A stretch of 64,000 nt of DNA from Paenibacillus sp. FSL K6-1096 (GCF_037977055.1 NZ_CP150274.1:5208001-5272000), one strand, 5' to 3'; shown: positions 18,379 to 26,341, counted from the stretch's first letter. Translations and numbers: made by a program. Notes: generated by a model from the letters alone, not told the origin.

Positions 18379-18952
18379 TTGCGATGAAATGTATAACCGT
18401 CTCACGGAGCTGTTCGCCCGCGATACACTGCTAATGGATATTTTCAAGCGTGCCCAAGGCTTGGCCCCGTTATCTTATTACATTGGCGCAGGATGCCTGG
18501 TGCAAACGGTGTGGAACGAGCTTACCGGGCAGGCGCCGGGGTACGGAATCAGTGACATCGATATTATTTACTATGATGCGGCCGATTTGAGTTATGCTGC
18601 TGAGGATGCGATGGTTGCTAAGGGCAGGGAGCTTTTTAAGGATATTGCCATCCCGGTCGATCTCAAAAATCAGGCTCGGGTTCATCTGTGGTATCCGCAG
18701 AAATTTGGTTTGGAGATCAAGCCTTACACATCGCTGGAAGCTGCAATCGACAGCTGGCCGACTACTGTGACCTCGCTGGGAGCAAGGCTTGAGCTGAACG
18801 GTGACTGGCAGATTTACGCTCCATTTGGATTGAACGATCTATTTGACCTGATCCTGCGTCCGAATAAGGCACTGATCCGCGAGGAGATCTATGCAGCTAA
18901 GACACTCAAATGGAAATCGAAGTGGCCGGAGCTTAAGGTGGTTCCTTGGTAG
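18371..18952 (+). CDS. Nucleotidyltransferase-family protein (DUF925/NTP_transf_6-like)
   Basis: 193 residues. The nucleotidyltransferase-fold pattern is visible: IGAGCLVQTVWNELTGQ, then the acidic pair ISDIDIIYYD (D-x-D metal site), then a later carboxylate in IPVDLKNQARVHLWY. PFGLNDLFDLILRPN near the end is characteristic of the YP/DUF925 group. Its role in cells is not established. The ATG lies inside the end of the GNAT gene (eight-base overlap). It may act on a small molecule together with the acetyltransferase; that is inference. Confidence 0.85.
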   Translation: MNSCDEMYNRLTELFARDTLLMDIFKRAQGLAPLSYYIGAGCLVQTVWNELTGQAPGYGISDIDIIYYDAADLSYAAEDAMVAKGRELFKDIAIPVDLKNQARVHLWYPQKFGLEIKPYTSLEAAIDSWPTTVTSLGARLELNGDWQIYAPFGLNDLFDLILRPNKALIREEIYAAKTLKWKSKWPELKVVPW

Positions 18953-18967
18953 ATGCCCCATTCGTAA

Positions 18968-18996
18968 TTGTATTTATCCATGCCAGGTGTTACGAT
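18968..18996 (+). promoter_or_regulatory. Candidate promoter of the 19.0-19.2 kb leader RNA
   Basis: TTGTAT, 17-base spacer, TACGAT, just after the stop of the nucleotidyltransferase gene. Confidence 0.5.
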
Positions 18997-19002
18997 CAGT
19001 AA

Positions 19003-19191
19003 AGAGATGCGAACAAAGGAGCCTTTACCCTATCATGTGGATTACTCTGTAAGGACAAATTGACGGGAAGCTTGCCGGCCATAGTGAGAATCACTAGGTT
19101 ATTAGGCATGACTTGCGTTAGTCTTACAGGGTATGCAGGGCGAAGGGTTCATACACCGGCTGCGTGCGGATACCTGGGGGTATCCTTTTTT
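19003..19191 (+). ncRNA. Candidate attenuator leader or small RNA ahead of the P-loop gene
   Basis: The 310-base gap before the P-loop gene holds a promoter (18968-18996), an AAAGGAG site (19015-19021), and a five-codon ORF at 19035-19052 (MWITL). A perfect hairpin TAGTGA-GAA-TCACTA follows (19082-19096), then an intrinsic terminator at 19168-19191. CAGGGTATGC (19127-19136) can pair with ATACCTG in the 5' arm of that terminator, which would block it. This layout is like ribosome-mediated attenuators, but the family is not recognised and the spacing of the uORF ribosome site (13 bases) is long. Confidence 0.45.
19168..19191 (+). terminator. Terminator inside the leader of the P-loop gene
   Basis: GGATACC-TGGG-GGTATCC followed by six T. 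It lies 72 bases upstream of the coding start, so it must be read through for the gene to be expressed from the upstream promoter. Confidence 0.8.
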
Positions 19192-19262
19192 GTTGCCACC
19201 GGAAACAGCATCTCTATGTCCCTAATCTGCTATCCTCCAAAACATGAACGGGGGAATGACAG

Positions 19263-20120
19263 ATGAAACAACAACTACAGCCAAAATTGATCTTAATCGA
19301 GGGCTTGCCCGGCTTCGGGAAGTCAACAACAGCGCAGCTGGTATATGAGATTCTTACGGAGATGGGGATTGAAACTCGACTTTTCCTTGAAGGGAATCTG
19401 GCGCATCCGGCGGATTACGAGGGAGTAGCCTGCCTTACACAAGCGGAATATGATGAGCTGTCTAGAACCTGCGGCGGGAATCCAGGGGAAGTATTAAGCG
19501 CGTACACTGCCAGTCAAAGCAACAATTATCTGCTCGAATACCGCAAACTAATGAACGAACAGGGGCCGTGTCTTTCCAAGGAATGGACCGATGCTCTGGC
19601 CCGGAAGGATATCTATGAATTGCCGCTGGATCAGCATAGAGAACTGATTACAGCCAAATGGCAGCAGTTTGCGGAGAAGGCGCTACGGGGGCCGGATACG
19701 TATGTGTTTGACTGCGCTTTTCTCCAGAATCCTGTAACCATGGGGATGATCAAGCACGGTGCAGCAGAAGAATACATGACAAGCTACATTCTGGAGCTGG
19801 AGGCCATCATCAAACGGTTGAATCCACTGCTGATTGTGGTCGAACAGGACGATCTGGAGTATGCTTTCCGCAAAGCGGTCCAGGAAAGAGCCCAAGAGTG
19901 GTCGGAAGGGTTCATCCAGTATTACACCACCCAAGGATATGGCTTAAGACAGGGGCACCAGGGCTTAGAAGGAACTGTGCAGGTTCTTAGGGGCAGAAGT
20001 AAACTGGAGGAACGTATCTACAACCTGCTAAGTATGCATAAAACTAAAGTAAACAACTCTGCGTATGACCTTCCAGCTTATAAGCGAGTTTTAGCGGAGA
20101 GGCTTAAGGCATACTTTTAG
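19263..20120 (+). CDS. P-loop kinase-like protein of unknown substrate
   Basis: 285 residues. An N-terminal Walker A (LIEGLPGFGKSTTAQLVYEI, Lys about 21) is followed by a kinase-like layout with a Walker-B-like strand (TYVFDCAFLQNP, about 155) and a late strand PLLIVVEQDDLEYAF. It resembles small-molecule or nucleoside kinases of the AAA_33/zeta-like P-loop group. No substrate signature is recognised. GGGGGA lies eight bases before the ATG. The gene stands alone, with a terminator upstream (19168) and downstream (20151). Control by the leader suggests an inducible role, perhaps drug modification, but nothing in the protein proves that. Confidence 0.7.
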   Translation: MKQQLQPKLILIEGLPGFGKSTTAQLVYEILTEMGIETRLFLEGNLAHPADYEGVACLTQAEYDELSRTCGGNPGEVLSAYTASQSNNYLLEYRKLMNEQGPCLSKEWTDALARKDIYELPLDQHRELITAKWQQFAEKALRGPDTYVFDCAFLQNPVTMGMIKHGAAEEYMTSYILELEAIIKRLNPLLIVVEQDDLEYAFRKAVQERAQEWSEGFIQYYTTQGYGLRQGHQGLEGTVQVLRGRSKLEERIYNLLSMHKTKVNNSAYDLPAYKRVLAERLKAYF

Positions 20121-20150
20121 ACACTAATGTCCCATTTGCTGCAAAATAAA

Positions 20151-20185
20151 AAAGGGGCTGTCCCGAAAGTGACAGCCCCTTTATT
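20151..20185 (+). terminator. Terminator of the P-loop gene, possibly bidirectional
   Basis: Twelve-base perfect stem AAAGGGGCTGTC / GACAGCCCCTTT, with TTTATT after and an A-run before. Confidence 0.9.
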
Positions 20186-20199
20186 GTGGGGAATTATGT

Positions 20200-20227
20200 A
20201 TGCGAAAAACAGCATACATTTTGCTGG
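20200..20227 (+). repeat. Dispersed intergenic motif, copy D (divergent)
   Basis: ATGCGAAAAACAGCATACAT followed by TTTGCTGGC; shares GCGAAAAAC and a CATACA block with the other copies. Confidence 0.35.
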
Positions 20228-20316
20228 CGCGCAGGTAATATCATCGATGGGAACAACGTTCTGTTGTGGAGCGTCTCCCTCTCCCAGGTGCTAACGCTAA
20301 ATCTACTTCAGCATAA

Positions 20317-20363
20317 AGAGCTATCCCAAGCAGCCGTTTCATGGCTTCTGGGACAGCTCCTTT
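20317..20363 (-). other. Imperfect hairpin after the alpha/beta hydrolase gene
   Basis: AAGAGCTATCCCAAGCAGCC pairs imperfectly with GGCTTCTGGGACAGCTCCTT. It follows the minus-strand stop at once and may terminate the ytqA-ytqB-manA transcript, though the T-run is poor. Confidence 0.45.
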
Positions 20364-20364
20364 G

Positions 20365-21327
20365 CTAATCACCCGCAGGCTCAAGCCGCATGGATTCCGC
20401 AGGCAGGTGGCGGGCGAGCCAGTCCAGCACATCGGCGGTGACCTCATCCCGGTTGACCTCGTTCAGCATCTCATGCCGGCCGCCGGGGTACAGCTTAAGC
20501 TCCACGTCCTGCAGCCCCTGCTCCCGGTACAGATCAGCCAGGCGCTTCACCCCTTGGCCGTTCATCCCCACGGGGTCCTTCTCTCCGGCGAACAGATAGA
20601 CCGGCTTGTCGCTGCACAGGCTCCGCAGGGTGGACTTGGTATGAAGCTCCCGCAGCATATGGAAGAAATCTCGGAAGAAGCGGGTGGTGCAGATCGCTCC
20701 GCAGAACGGATCGGCAATGAACCGGTCAACCTCGTCCGGGTCGCTGCTCAGCCAGTCAAACGCTGTCCGCACGGGGGAGAAGGCACGGTTATAGGTACTG
20801 AAGACCATGCCGTTGAGCAGCACACTGCGGTGGCGGTCCCCCTGGAGCCTCAGCTGCAGGGCCGAGAGGGACTCCGCCATACGCAGCATGCTCCGGGGTC
20901 CGTTGGTGCCGCTGAGGATGAAGCCGCTGTACATCTCATGGCCTTCCTCACACATCAGCTTCTGGGCCAGGAAGGAGCCCATGCTGTGGGCGAACAGGAA
21001 GACCGGTACGCCCTCATGCCGGGAGCGGGCTATGCCCGCCAATTGCAGCAGATTGCGCCGCATCCAGGTGAAGCCGTTCTCGCCGCAGTCGCCGAGCAGG
21101 TTCACCTTGCCGGCCGTAAGGCCATGGCCCCTGTGGTCATTGGCATAGACTGCATACCCCGCCTGGGTGAGCGCCGAAGCGAACCGGGCGTAACGGGCAG
21201 CCGTCTCGCACATGCCGTGCGAGATTTGCACGATCCCCCGGACACCGTTCCCCGCCTCAGGAAGCCATTCATAGACGTGAATCCGCACCCCTACCGGATC
21301 GGTCATCGTGAAGGTGTTCTCGGTCAT
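20365..21327 (-). CDS. Alpha/beta hydrolase (serine aminopeptidase S33 / monoacylglycerol-lipase-like)
   Basis: 320 residues. The oxyanion HG motif (QISHGMCET), the nucleophile elbow AHSMGS (Ser about 114), the acid in GEKDPVG and the His in GGRHEMLNE complete a catalytic triad. YANDHRGHGLT is typical of the lysophospholipase/monoglyceride lipase subgroup. No signal peptide. AGGAGG is seven bases before the ATG. It follows manA by 15 bases and is probably the last gene of a four-gene minus-strand operon. Likely hydrolyses lipid monoesters; exact substrate unknown. Confidence 0.9.
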   Translation of the reverse strand: MTENTFTMTDPVGVRIHVYEWLPEAGNGVRGIVQISHGMCETAARYARFASALTQAGYAVYANDHRGHGLTAGKVNLLGDCGENGFTWMRRNLLQLAGIARSRHEGVPVFLFAHSMGSFLAQKLMCEEGHEMYSGFILSGTNGPRSMLRMAESLSALQLRLQGDRHRSVLLNGMVFSTYNRAFSPVRTAFDWLSSDPDEVDRFIADPFCGAICTTRFFRDFFHMLRELHTKSTLRSLCSDKPVYLFAGEKDPVGMNGQGVKRLADLYREQGLQDVELKLYPGGRHEMLNEVNRDEVTADVLDWLARHLPAESMRLEPAGD

Positions 21328-21342
21328 CGCCTGTCCTCCTGC

Positions 21343-22311
21343 TTACGGCAGATAAGAGCGCAGTACGGTAGATTGTCCTTCAATGCTGTAAGCGCCCAGG
21401 CTGGACGGGAGCAGATAGCATTCCCCGGCAGCATAAGGCTGGGAGCCGCCCTCCCAGATCAGATGGCCGCTGCCCTCACAGATTACGAGAATGGTGAAGC
21501 TGTCGTCCGTGGTGGCCAGCTGCCATTCGCCGGAGACAATTCCTTTTTCTACAATGAAATATGGAGAGGCGGCCAGCTGCAGCCATTCACCTGCGACCGC
21601 ACCGTCAGTCTTCATCGAAGTTGCGCCTGCCCCTTCATAGGCGGTAACGTTCAGGGAATCCTCGATATGCAGCTCGCGCGGCTTGCCGTCAAGCCCCGGG
21701 CGGTCATAATCATAGATCCGGTATGTAGTATCCGAATTCTGCTGGATTTCGGCAACAACGACTCCTGCGCACAAGGCATGTACAGTACCGGCAGGAATGT
21801 AGAAGGAATCTCCGGCAGATACCGGAACCTCCTGAAGGCTGTCCATCACCGTTCCGTTCTCCAGCGCTTCCTTCAGCACCTCGCGGGTTACGCCTTCCTT
21901 CAGGCCGTAGATGATTTTGGCGCCGGGTTTGGCATCCAGCACGTACCACATTTCGGTTTTGCCCAGCTCGCCCTTGGGCAGTCCGGCATAATCATCCGTA
22001 GGGTGCACCTGCACGGAGAGGTTATCATTGCAATCCAGCAGCTTGATGAGCAGCGGGAATCTACCGCCTTCTTCCGTGATGCCCTTGCTGCCGAACCATT
22101 CACGGCCGAACTGCTCACGGATGGCATCCAGGCCTTGTCCGGCCAGCTCGCCGTTGACTACCGAGGAGGTGCCGTTCGGATGGTCGGCAATCATCCAGCC
22201 TTCACCGATATGGCCTTCCGGCAGCGCGAGGCCGAATTTCTCCAGCGCCCGGCCTCCCCAGACACGTTCTTTGAACTCCGGCTGAAATTTCAGAGGATAT
22301 GGCTTTGTCAT
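21343..22311 (-). CDS. manA: Mannose-6-phosphate isomerase, class I
   Basis: 322 residues, the short Firmicute form. It interconverts mannose-6-phosphate and fructose-6-phosphate in the cytoplasm. The zinc ligands are visible: QVHPTDDYA (Gln and His), GKTEMWYVLD (Glu) and IPAGTVHALCAG (His), followed by the signature EIQQNSDTTYRIYDY. ATG 22311 (MTKPYPLKF) has GGAAG eight bases upstream and is preferred over ATG 22335. It lies 33 bases after ytqB and 15 bases before the hydrolase gene. Confidence 0.95.
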   Translation of the reverse strand: MTKPYPLKFQPEFKERVWGGRALEKFGLALPEGHIGEGWMIADHPNGTSSVVNGELAGQGLDAIREQFGREWFGSKGITEEGGRFPLLIKLLDCNDNLSVQVHPTDDYAGLPKGELGKTEMWYVLDAKPGAKIIYGLKEGVTREVLKEALENGTVMDSLQEVPVSAGDSFYIPAGTVHALCAGVVVAEIQQNSDTTYRIYDYDRPGLDGKPRELHIEDSLNVTAYEGAGATSMKTDGAVAGEWLQLAASPYFIVEKGIVSGEWQLATTDDSFTILVICEGSGHLIWEGGSQPYAAGECYLLPSSLGAYSIEGQSTVLRSYLP

Positions 22312-22344
22312 AATTACATCTTCCTTCCTGATCATATGATGAGT

Positions 22345-22968
22345 TTATTTGCGGGAAAAGCCGGCCTGTTCCGCGCCCTGCCGCTTCTCAACGGCCACCA
22401 CATAAGGGGCGGATGCACGCTGGAGCTGGCGGTACACGATAGACTGCGCATCCTGCTGGGCCAGTCCGGCGGCCCAGGCTTCGACAGCGGCGGCTTCCTG
22501 GCCGCCGCCTTCATGGCCGGGATACAGCACGGCCGTGATGATCCCGCCGGGGCGCAGCAGCGCAAGCGCCGCCTGAAGCGCGGCCAGCGTGCTCTCCGGC
22601 TCGGTGATGATGGTCTTGTCGGCATCGCCCGCAGGCAGATAGCCGAGGTTGAACATCACCGCCGAGACCGTTCCGCGATAGTCCGGCGGAACGGCTTCAA
22701 GCATTGCTGCATGGCTCTGCTGCAGCAGGGTTACGGGAGCGAGCGCGGCCGGCGCTGCCTCCCGGGCCAGCCGCAGGCGCTCTCCGGCAAGAGCCAGCGC
22801 CGCGTGCTGGATGTCGAAGCCGTATACCCCGCCGCGCGGCCCGGCCGCCTTGGCGAGGAACAGGGTGTCGGCGCCGGTACCCACGGTGGCGTCGATGGCC
22901 CGCCCGCCGGCAGCGAGGCGCTCTGCGGTGAGCTTATGGGCGAAGCTGAGCACAGAGAGGAAGCCCAT
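22345..22968 (-). CDS. ytqB: YtqB-type SAM-dependent tRNA methyltransferase (MnmM-like)
   Basis: 207 residues. Class I methyltransferase fold with SAM motif I (AIDATVGTGADTLFLA) and the family signature MFNLGYLPAGD-K, as in YtqB. B. subtilis YtqB (MnmM) methylates the 5-aminomethyl group of 5-aminomethyl-2-thiouridine at tRNA position 34. The start codon overlaps the stop of the radical SAM gene by one base (TGATG), so the two are translationally coupled. Ala-rich composition is high for the family. Orthology is inferred from motif and gene pairing. Confidence 0.9.
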   Translation of the reverse strand: MGFLSVLSFAHKLTAERLAAGGRAIDATVGTGADTLFLAKAAGPRGGVYGFDIQHAALALAGERLRLAREAAPAALAPVTLLQQSHAAMLEAVPPDYRGTVSAVMFNLGYLPAGDADKTIITEPESTLAALQAALALLRPGGIITAVLYPGHEGGGQEAAAVEAWAAGLAQQDAQSIVYRQLQRASAPYVVAVEKRQGAEQAGFSRK

Positions 22969-23924
22969 CAGCGCTTCCTCCAGTATTTACCCTGCCAGGT
23001 GTCCCGGGCAACCAACTCCTGGTCAATGGCATTCAGCACTTCCCATTTCTTGAGGCTCCATAGCGGGCCGATCAGCGCTTCGCGCGGGGCATCGCCGGTC
23101 AGGCGGTGGACAATCATGTCCGGCGGCAGGATCTCCAGCGAGTCGGCAATGAGTCTTACATACTCGTCCTGCTCCAGGAACCGAAGCAGGCCGGCTTCGT
23201 ACTGCTTGACCATCGGCGTTTTGCGCATGAGGTGCAGCAGGTGGATCTTGATGCCCTGTACGCCCATACCCGCTACAGCCGATACCGTCTCCAGCATCAT
23301 CTCATGCGTCTCCTGCGGGAGGCCGTGAATGATGTGGGTGCAGACCCGGATGCCGTGGCGGCGGAGCTTGGCGACAGCTTCCGTATAACAGGCGGTATCA
23401 TGCGCCCGGTTGATCAGGTCCGAAGTGGACTGATGGATCGTCTGCAGTCCCATCTCCACCCACAGGTAGGTGCGCTGGTTCAGCTCTGCCAGATACTCGA
23501 CGACATCATCCGGCAGGCAGTCCGGGCGGGTGGCAATGGAAAGTCCCACAACCCCTGGCTGCTGAAGGATGACTTCATAATATTCACGCAGTTCCTCGAC
23601 CGGGGCATATGTGTTGGTGTAGGCCTGGAAATAGCCGATATATTTGGCGTTCGGCCATTTCAGATGCTGGCGGTCACGCACATGGTTGAATTGGGTCACC
23701 AGATCGTCCCTGCGGCTTCCGGCGAAGTCGCCGGACCCCCGGGCACTGCAGAAGGTACAGCCGCCCTTGGCAATCGAACCGTCCCGGTTCGGGCAGGTGA
23801 AGCCCGCATCAAGCATGACCTTGAACACTTTGGCGTCCATCTGGCTGCGCATTTCATAATTCCAGGTATGGAAACGTTTATCCCCCCACAGGAGCGGAGA
23901 GGAGGTCTGTAAAAGATTGGACAT
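22968..23924 (-). CDS. ytqA: TIGR01212-family radical SAM protein (YtqA-like)
   Basis: 318 residues. The radical SAM cluster-binding region reads CPNRDGSIAKGGCTFC, the long-spaced motif diagnostic for this subfamily. RYDQ-like downstream blocks YIGYFQAYTNTYAP and GLSIATRPDCLPDDVVEYL match the Elp3-like relatives. YtqA has been linked to the carboxymethylaminomethyl-to-aminomethyl step of wobble-uridine modification, upstream of YtqB. AAAGGAG lies six bases before the ATG. It heads the operon ytqA-ytqB-manA-hydrolase; a TACAAT with an extended TG lies at 23951-23956 on the minus strand. Confidence 0.92.
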   Translation of the reverse strand: MSNLLQTSSPLLWGDKRFHTWNYEMRSQMDAKVFKVMLDAGFTCPNRDGSIAKGGCTFCSARGSGDFAGSRRDDLVTQFNHVRDRQHLKWPNAKYIGYFQAYTNTYAPVEELREYYEVILQQPGVVGLSIATRPDCLPDDVVEYLAELNQRTYLWVEMGLQTIHQSTSDLINRAHDTACYTEAVAKLRRHGIRVCTHIIHGLPQETHEMMLETVSAVAGMGVQGIKIHLLHLMRKTPMVKQYEAGLLRFLEQDEYVRLIADSLEILPPDMIVHRLTGDAPREALIGPLWSLKKWEVLNAIDQELVARDTWQGKYWRKR

Positions 23925-24043
23925 TTGCAGCTCCTTTCATTAACCTTTCCATTGTATCAAAAAACCGGGTTGAACGTAACAATCCCTCCCGGCAATCCCG
24001 CCAAAGAAAACGAAAAATAGGCCGGAATTAAGCGGGATTCCGC

Positions 24044-24072
24044 TTGAAAATGCTTACACCTTATGTTATATT
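24044..24072 (+). promoter_or_regulatory. Sigma-A promoter of the 57-residue protein
   Basis: TTGAAA, 17-base spacer, TATATT with extended TGT. A perfect hairpin AAGCGG-GATT-CCGCTT (24030-24045) overlaps the -35 and could be an operator. Confidence 0.7.
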
Positions 24073-24168
24073 TAAAGTGTAAAAAAGCCGCTGCAGCAAC
24101 CACAATTCCATTCCTGAATTCATAATTTCGTGTCGTCTGGTCCATACTAAACCACAGAGGTGATAACG

Positions 24169-24342
24169 ATGAATTCTCCAACGGTATATCCTGATAACAA
24201 AGGTTCGATTGATGTGCAGCTGACTCCTGACGAGGCGCTTGCTCTGACAGGCGTAGAATTTAACGGCAACCACAAGATTAAGACAGAGGCGCAGCGCAAG
24301 ATCCGCAATGCGTTCGAGAAGACCTTCGAGTTCGATAAATAA
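24169..24342 (+). CDS. Small protein of unknown function, 57 residues
   Basis: Starts at ATG 24169, with GAGGTGAT eight bases upstream (a GTG at 24160 is inside that site). The protein is soluble and charged: a beta-like N-terminal half (SIDVQLTPDEALALTGVEFN) and a basic helical half (KIKTEAQRKIRNAFEKTFE). It has a strong promoter of its own and an independent position between two operons. Codon use and spacing support a real gene. No family recognised. Confidence 0.75.
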   Translation: MNSPTVYPDNKGSIDVQLTPDEALALTGVEFNGNHKIKTEAQRKIRNAFEKTFEFDK

Positions 24343-24389
24343 ATAACAGTCCGCTGAAGCAGCGGGATGGGATTACGGATACAACACGC

Positions 24390-24440
24390 ACGGAACTTTC
24401 GATCAGTCCGACAGGGGCTGGATGGAGGTTCCTTTTCTTT
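24390..24440 (+). terminator. Possible terminator of the small gene
   Basis: GGAAC and GTTCC arms with partly paired interior (GATC/GGATGG), then CCTTTTCTTTT. Weak stem. Confidence 0.4.
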
Positions 24441-24554
24441 TGGCTGTATTGTCTGAAATCCCTTTACATTTGTCTTCAAGTTCGGCACAATATTGCAAGT
24501 GGCAGTTATCCAATTGACAGCAGATAGCAAGTAAGAGACAGCGGAGGAATACCT

Positions 24555-25271
24555 ATGCGTTTACGCGGAAGAAAAGGAATACGTGAAAGTCTTGAGCAGC
24601 AGACCGATCTGGTCATCCTCGAACCACGCAATCTGAAGGGCCGGTGGTCAGAGCTGTTCGGCAACGACCATCCGATCCATGTGGAGTTCGGAATGGGCAA
24701 GGGCCAATTTATTAGCCAGATGAGCTTCAAATATCCGGAGATTAATTTCATCGGCGTCGATATGTATGATGAGCTGGTCCGGCGCGCCGCCGAGAAGGCC
24801 CGGAATGTATGGGAGCCTGCCGGGGAAGAGACGCCCCCGAATGTCCGGGTTGCGCTGGCGAATATCGATTATGCGGAAGAGGTCTTTGCCCCGGGGGAGC
24901 TGGGCCGGATCTACCTGAATTTCAGTGATCCCTGGCCCAAGAGCAAGCATGCCCGCCGCCGCCTGACCCATCCGAGATTCCTGGACAAGTACCGGGGGCT
25001 GCTCGGACCGGAGGGCGAGATCCATCTGAAGACTGATTCCCGCAGCCTGTTCGAGTTCTCGCTTAACGCTTTTGCCGACTTCGGCCTGCAGATGAAGAAT
25101 ATCTCGCTCGATCTGCATGAGGGCGGCGTGATTAATGAAGCTCATGTGATGACCGAATACGAGACGAAGTTCTACAACCGCGGTGTGAATATACACCGCT
25201 GTGAGGCCATAGTGGGGGAAGAGGCGCTGAAGCAATATCAGGCCACCCGGCTGGACAAGTACCGCCTGTAG
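24555..25271 (+). CDS. trmB: tRNA (guanine-N7)-methyltransferase
   Basis: 238 residues, usual TrmB length. It methylates N7 of G46 in the tRNA variable loop. SAM motif HVEFGMGKGQFI (about 40-51) and the TrmB signature YLNFSDPWPKSKHARRRLTH (about 119-138) are complete. GGAGG lies seven bases before the ATG. A possible TTTACA-N17-CACAAT promoter lies at 24463-24491. It is a single gene followed by a long hairpin. Confidence 0.97.
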   Translation: MRLRGRKGIRESLEQQTDLVILEPRNLKGRWSELFGNDHPIHVEFGMGKGQFISQMSFKYPEINFIGVDMYDELVRRAAEKARNVWEPAGEETPPNVRVALANIDYAEEVFAPGELGRIYLNFSDPWPKSKHARRRLTHPRFLDKYRGLLGPEGEIHLKTDSRSLFEFSLNAFADFGLQMKNISLDLHEGGVINEAHVMTEYETKFYNRGVNIHRCEAIVGEEALKQYQATRLDKYRL

Positions 25272-25320
25272 GCAGGGCTATTCTTGCCCCGGGTCTGATC
25301 CATAAGTCATACCTGCACAC

Positions 25321-25360
25321 AGTAAAGGCAGTCCGGGGGTTCCCCCGGGCTGCCTTTACT
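25321..25360. terminator. Strong hairpin between trmB and the PAP2 gene
   Basis: AGTAAAGGCAG-TCCGGGGG pairs almost perfectly with CCCCGGGCTGCCTTTACT. It lies between convergent genes, and probably ends both transcripts although a T-run is lacking. Confidence 0.65.
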
Positions 25361-25494
25361 GCTGCCGTATGTGTCCGTATCCTCCAATATTTAAGACCTG
25401 CGTATAAATTAGGCGGTCCAGGGCAAATGTGGTAAGATGGCTGCCGTTCTCCGGGTCCGGGGCACACTCCCCTAAGCCCGGCTGCTCCAGGGAG

Positions 25495-26022
25495 TCAGAA
25501 CCACAGGGCAAGCGTGCCTGCGGCGACACCCGAGCCGATAACCGCGCCGGCCATGACGTCGGACGGATAATGCAGCCCGATGTAAATCCGCGAGAAGCCG
25601 ACGATGCAGGCCAAGGGGAGCAGGACTGCGGTCAGGGCCGGGTAGGCTATCATATAAGGAACCGTTGAGGCGAAGATAGCGGTCGTATGGCCGGAAGGAA
25701 AGGAATGATCCTTCAGCGGATTGCGGAAAGTATTGATATCCGGCAGCGCAAGATACGGGCGCAGGCGCGGATAGAGCTTCTTGGCTATGGCCACAGGAAT
25801 ATGGCTTACCGCGAGTGCAACCAGCGCCTGAAGTCCTGTAGTGCTCCAGGGCTGCGGGCACAGTGCCCAGATCAGAAGATTGATTCCAATGGTACTTGTC
25901 GCACCTCCGAGATGCGTGAGATACACGAGCCAGAAGTTCAGAAACGGGTTGTGAAGGCGTCCGTTGATAAACAGAAAAATGCGCTGCTCCAGGAGATGCA
26001 GTTTCTTGAATATAGGTCTCAT
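25495..26022 (-). CDS. PAP2-family membrane phosphatase
   Basis: 175 residues with about five membrane segments. The three phosphatidic acid phosphatase motifs are present: KKLYPRLRP, FPSGHTT and SRIYIGLHYPSDV, containing the catalytic His residues. Members dephosphorylate lipid pyrophosphates, such as undecaprenyl pyrophosphate (BcrC-like), or phosphatidic and phosphatidylglycerol phosphates. ATG 26022 (MRPIFKK) has GGAGG eight bases upstream. Driven by the promoter at 26102-26130. Which lipid it uses cannot be read directly. Confidence 0.92.
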   Translation of the reverse strand: MRPIFKKLHLLEQRIFLFINGRLHNPFLNFWLVYLTHLGGATSTIGINLLIWALCPQPWSTTGLQALVALAVSHIPVAIAKKLYPRLRPYLALPDINTFRNPLKDHSFPSGHTTAIFASTVPYMIAYPALTAVLLPLACIVGFSRIYIGLHYPSDVMAGAVIGSGVAAGTLALWF

Positions 26023-26101
26023 ATCTTGTCCCTCCGATGGTCCGGCTATAAGAGATCTGGCGCAGTCTGAGCTGCAGATTTTGCAATCTGAAGCTGTCTT
26101 T

Positions 26102-26130
26102 ATCATACTTTTTTAAGGAAGTCCGTTCAA
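26102..26130 (-). promoter_or_regulatory. Sigma-A promoter of the PAP2 gene
   Basis: On the minus strand TTGAAC, 17-base spacer, TATGAT. Confidence 0.7.
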
Positions 26131-26164
26131 GAAAAAGCTCGGGTCCGCTCGAATAATGTCTCTT

Positions 26165-26194
26165 TTGACTTGTGTACCCTAAAGCGTCTACAAT
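26165..26194 (+). promoter_or_regulatory. Sigma-A promoter of the processive GT2 gene
   Basis: TTGACT, 18-base spacer, TACAAT. It implies a 5' leader of about 230 bases that carries a 30-codon ORF (26249-26341). Confidence 0.7.
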
Positions 26195-26248
26195 GATTCA
26201 AGCAGGGATATCCCGTTTATAAGGTAACAGAGAAATAAGGAGCCGGGC

Positions 26249-26341
26249 ATGCTGCCGGAATCCGAAATCATACCTTCTGAAACGGAACACAAACCATTCG
26301 GAAACCTGCCCGAAAAAAGGGATAAATCTTGTCTACTGTAA
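26249..26341 (+). CDS. Candidate 30-residue leader peptide
   Basis: An ORF of 30 codons (starts MLPESEIIPSE, ends KSCLL) with ATAAGGAG six bases before its ATG, one of the better ribosome binding sites in the region. It lies wholly inside the predicted 5' leader of the processive GT2 gene, which follows 87 bases later. The peptide is polar, with no membrane segment. It may be a regulatory uORF or a small protein; only the start signal supports it. Confidence 0.4.
   Translation: MLPESEIIPSETEHKPFGNLPEKRDKSCLL

Noticed and set aside
19060..19266. 68-codon frame in the leader of the P-loop gene
   Set aside because: It crosses the terminator hairpin, starts without a ribosome site and has no coding character.
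20341..23328. 995-codon open frame on the plus strand
   Set aside because: It runs antisense across the alpha/beta hydrolase, manA, ytqB and part of ytqA, all of which have clear motifs and ribosome sites. Its sequence is low-complexity Arg/His/Ala/Gly-rich, as expected for a mirror frame of GC-rich genes.
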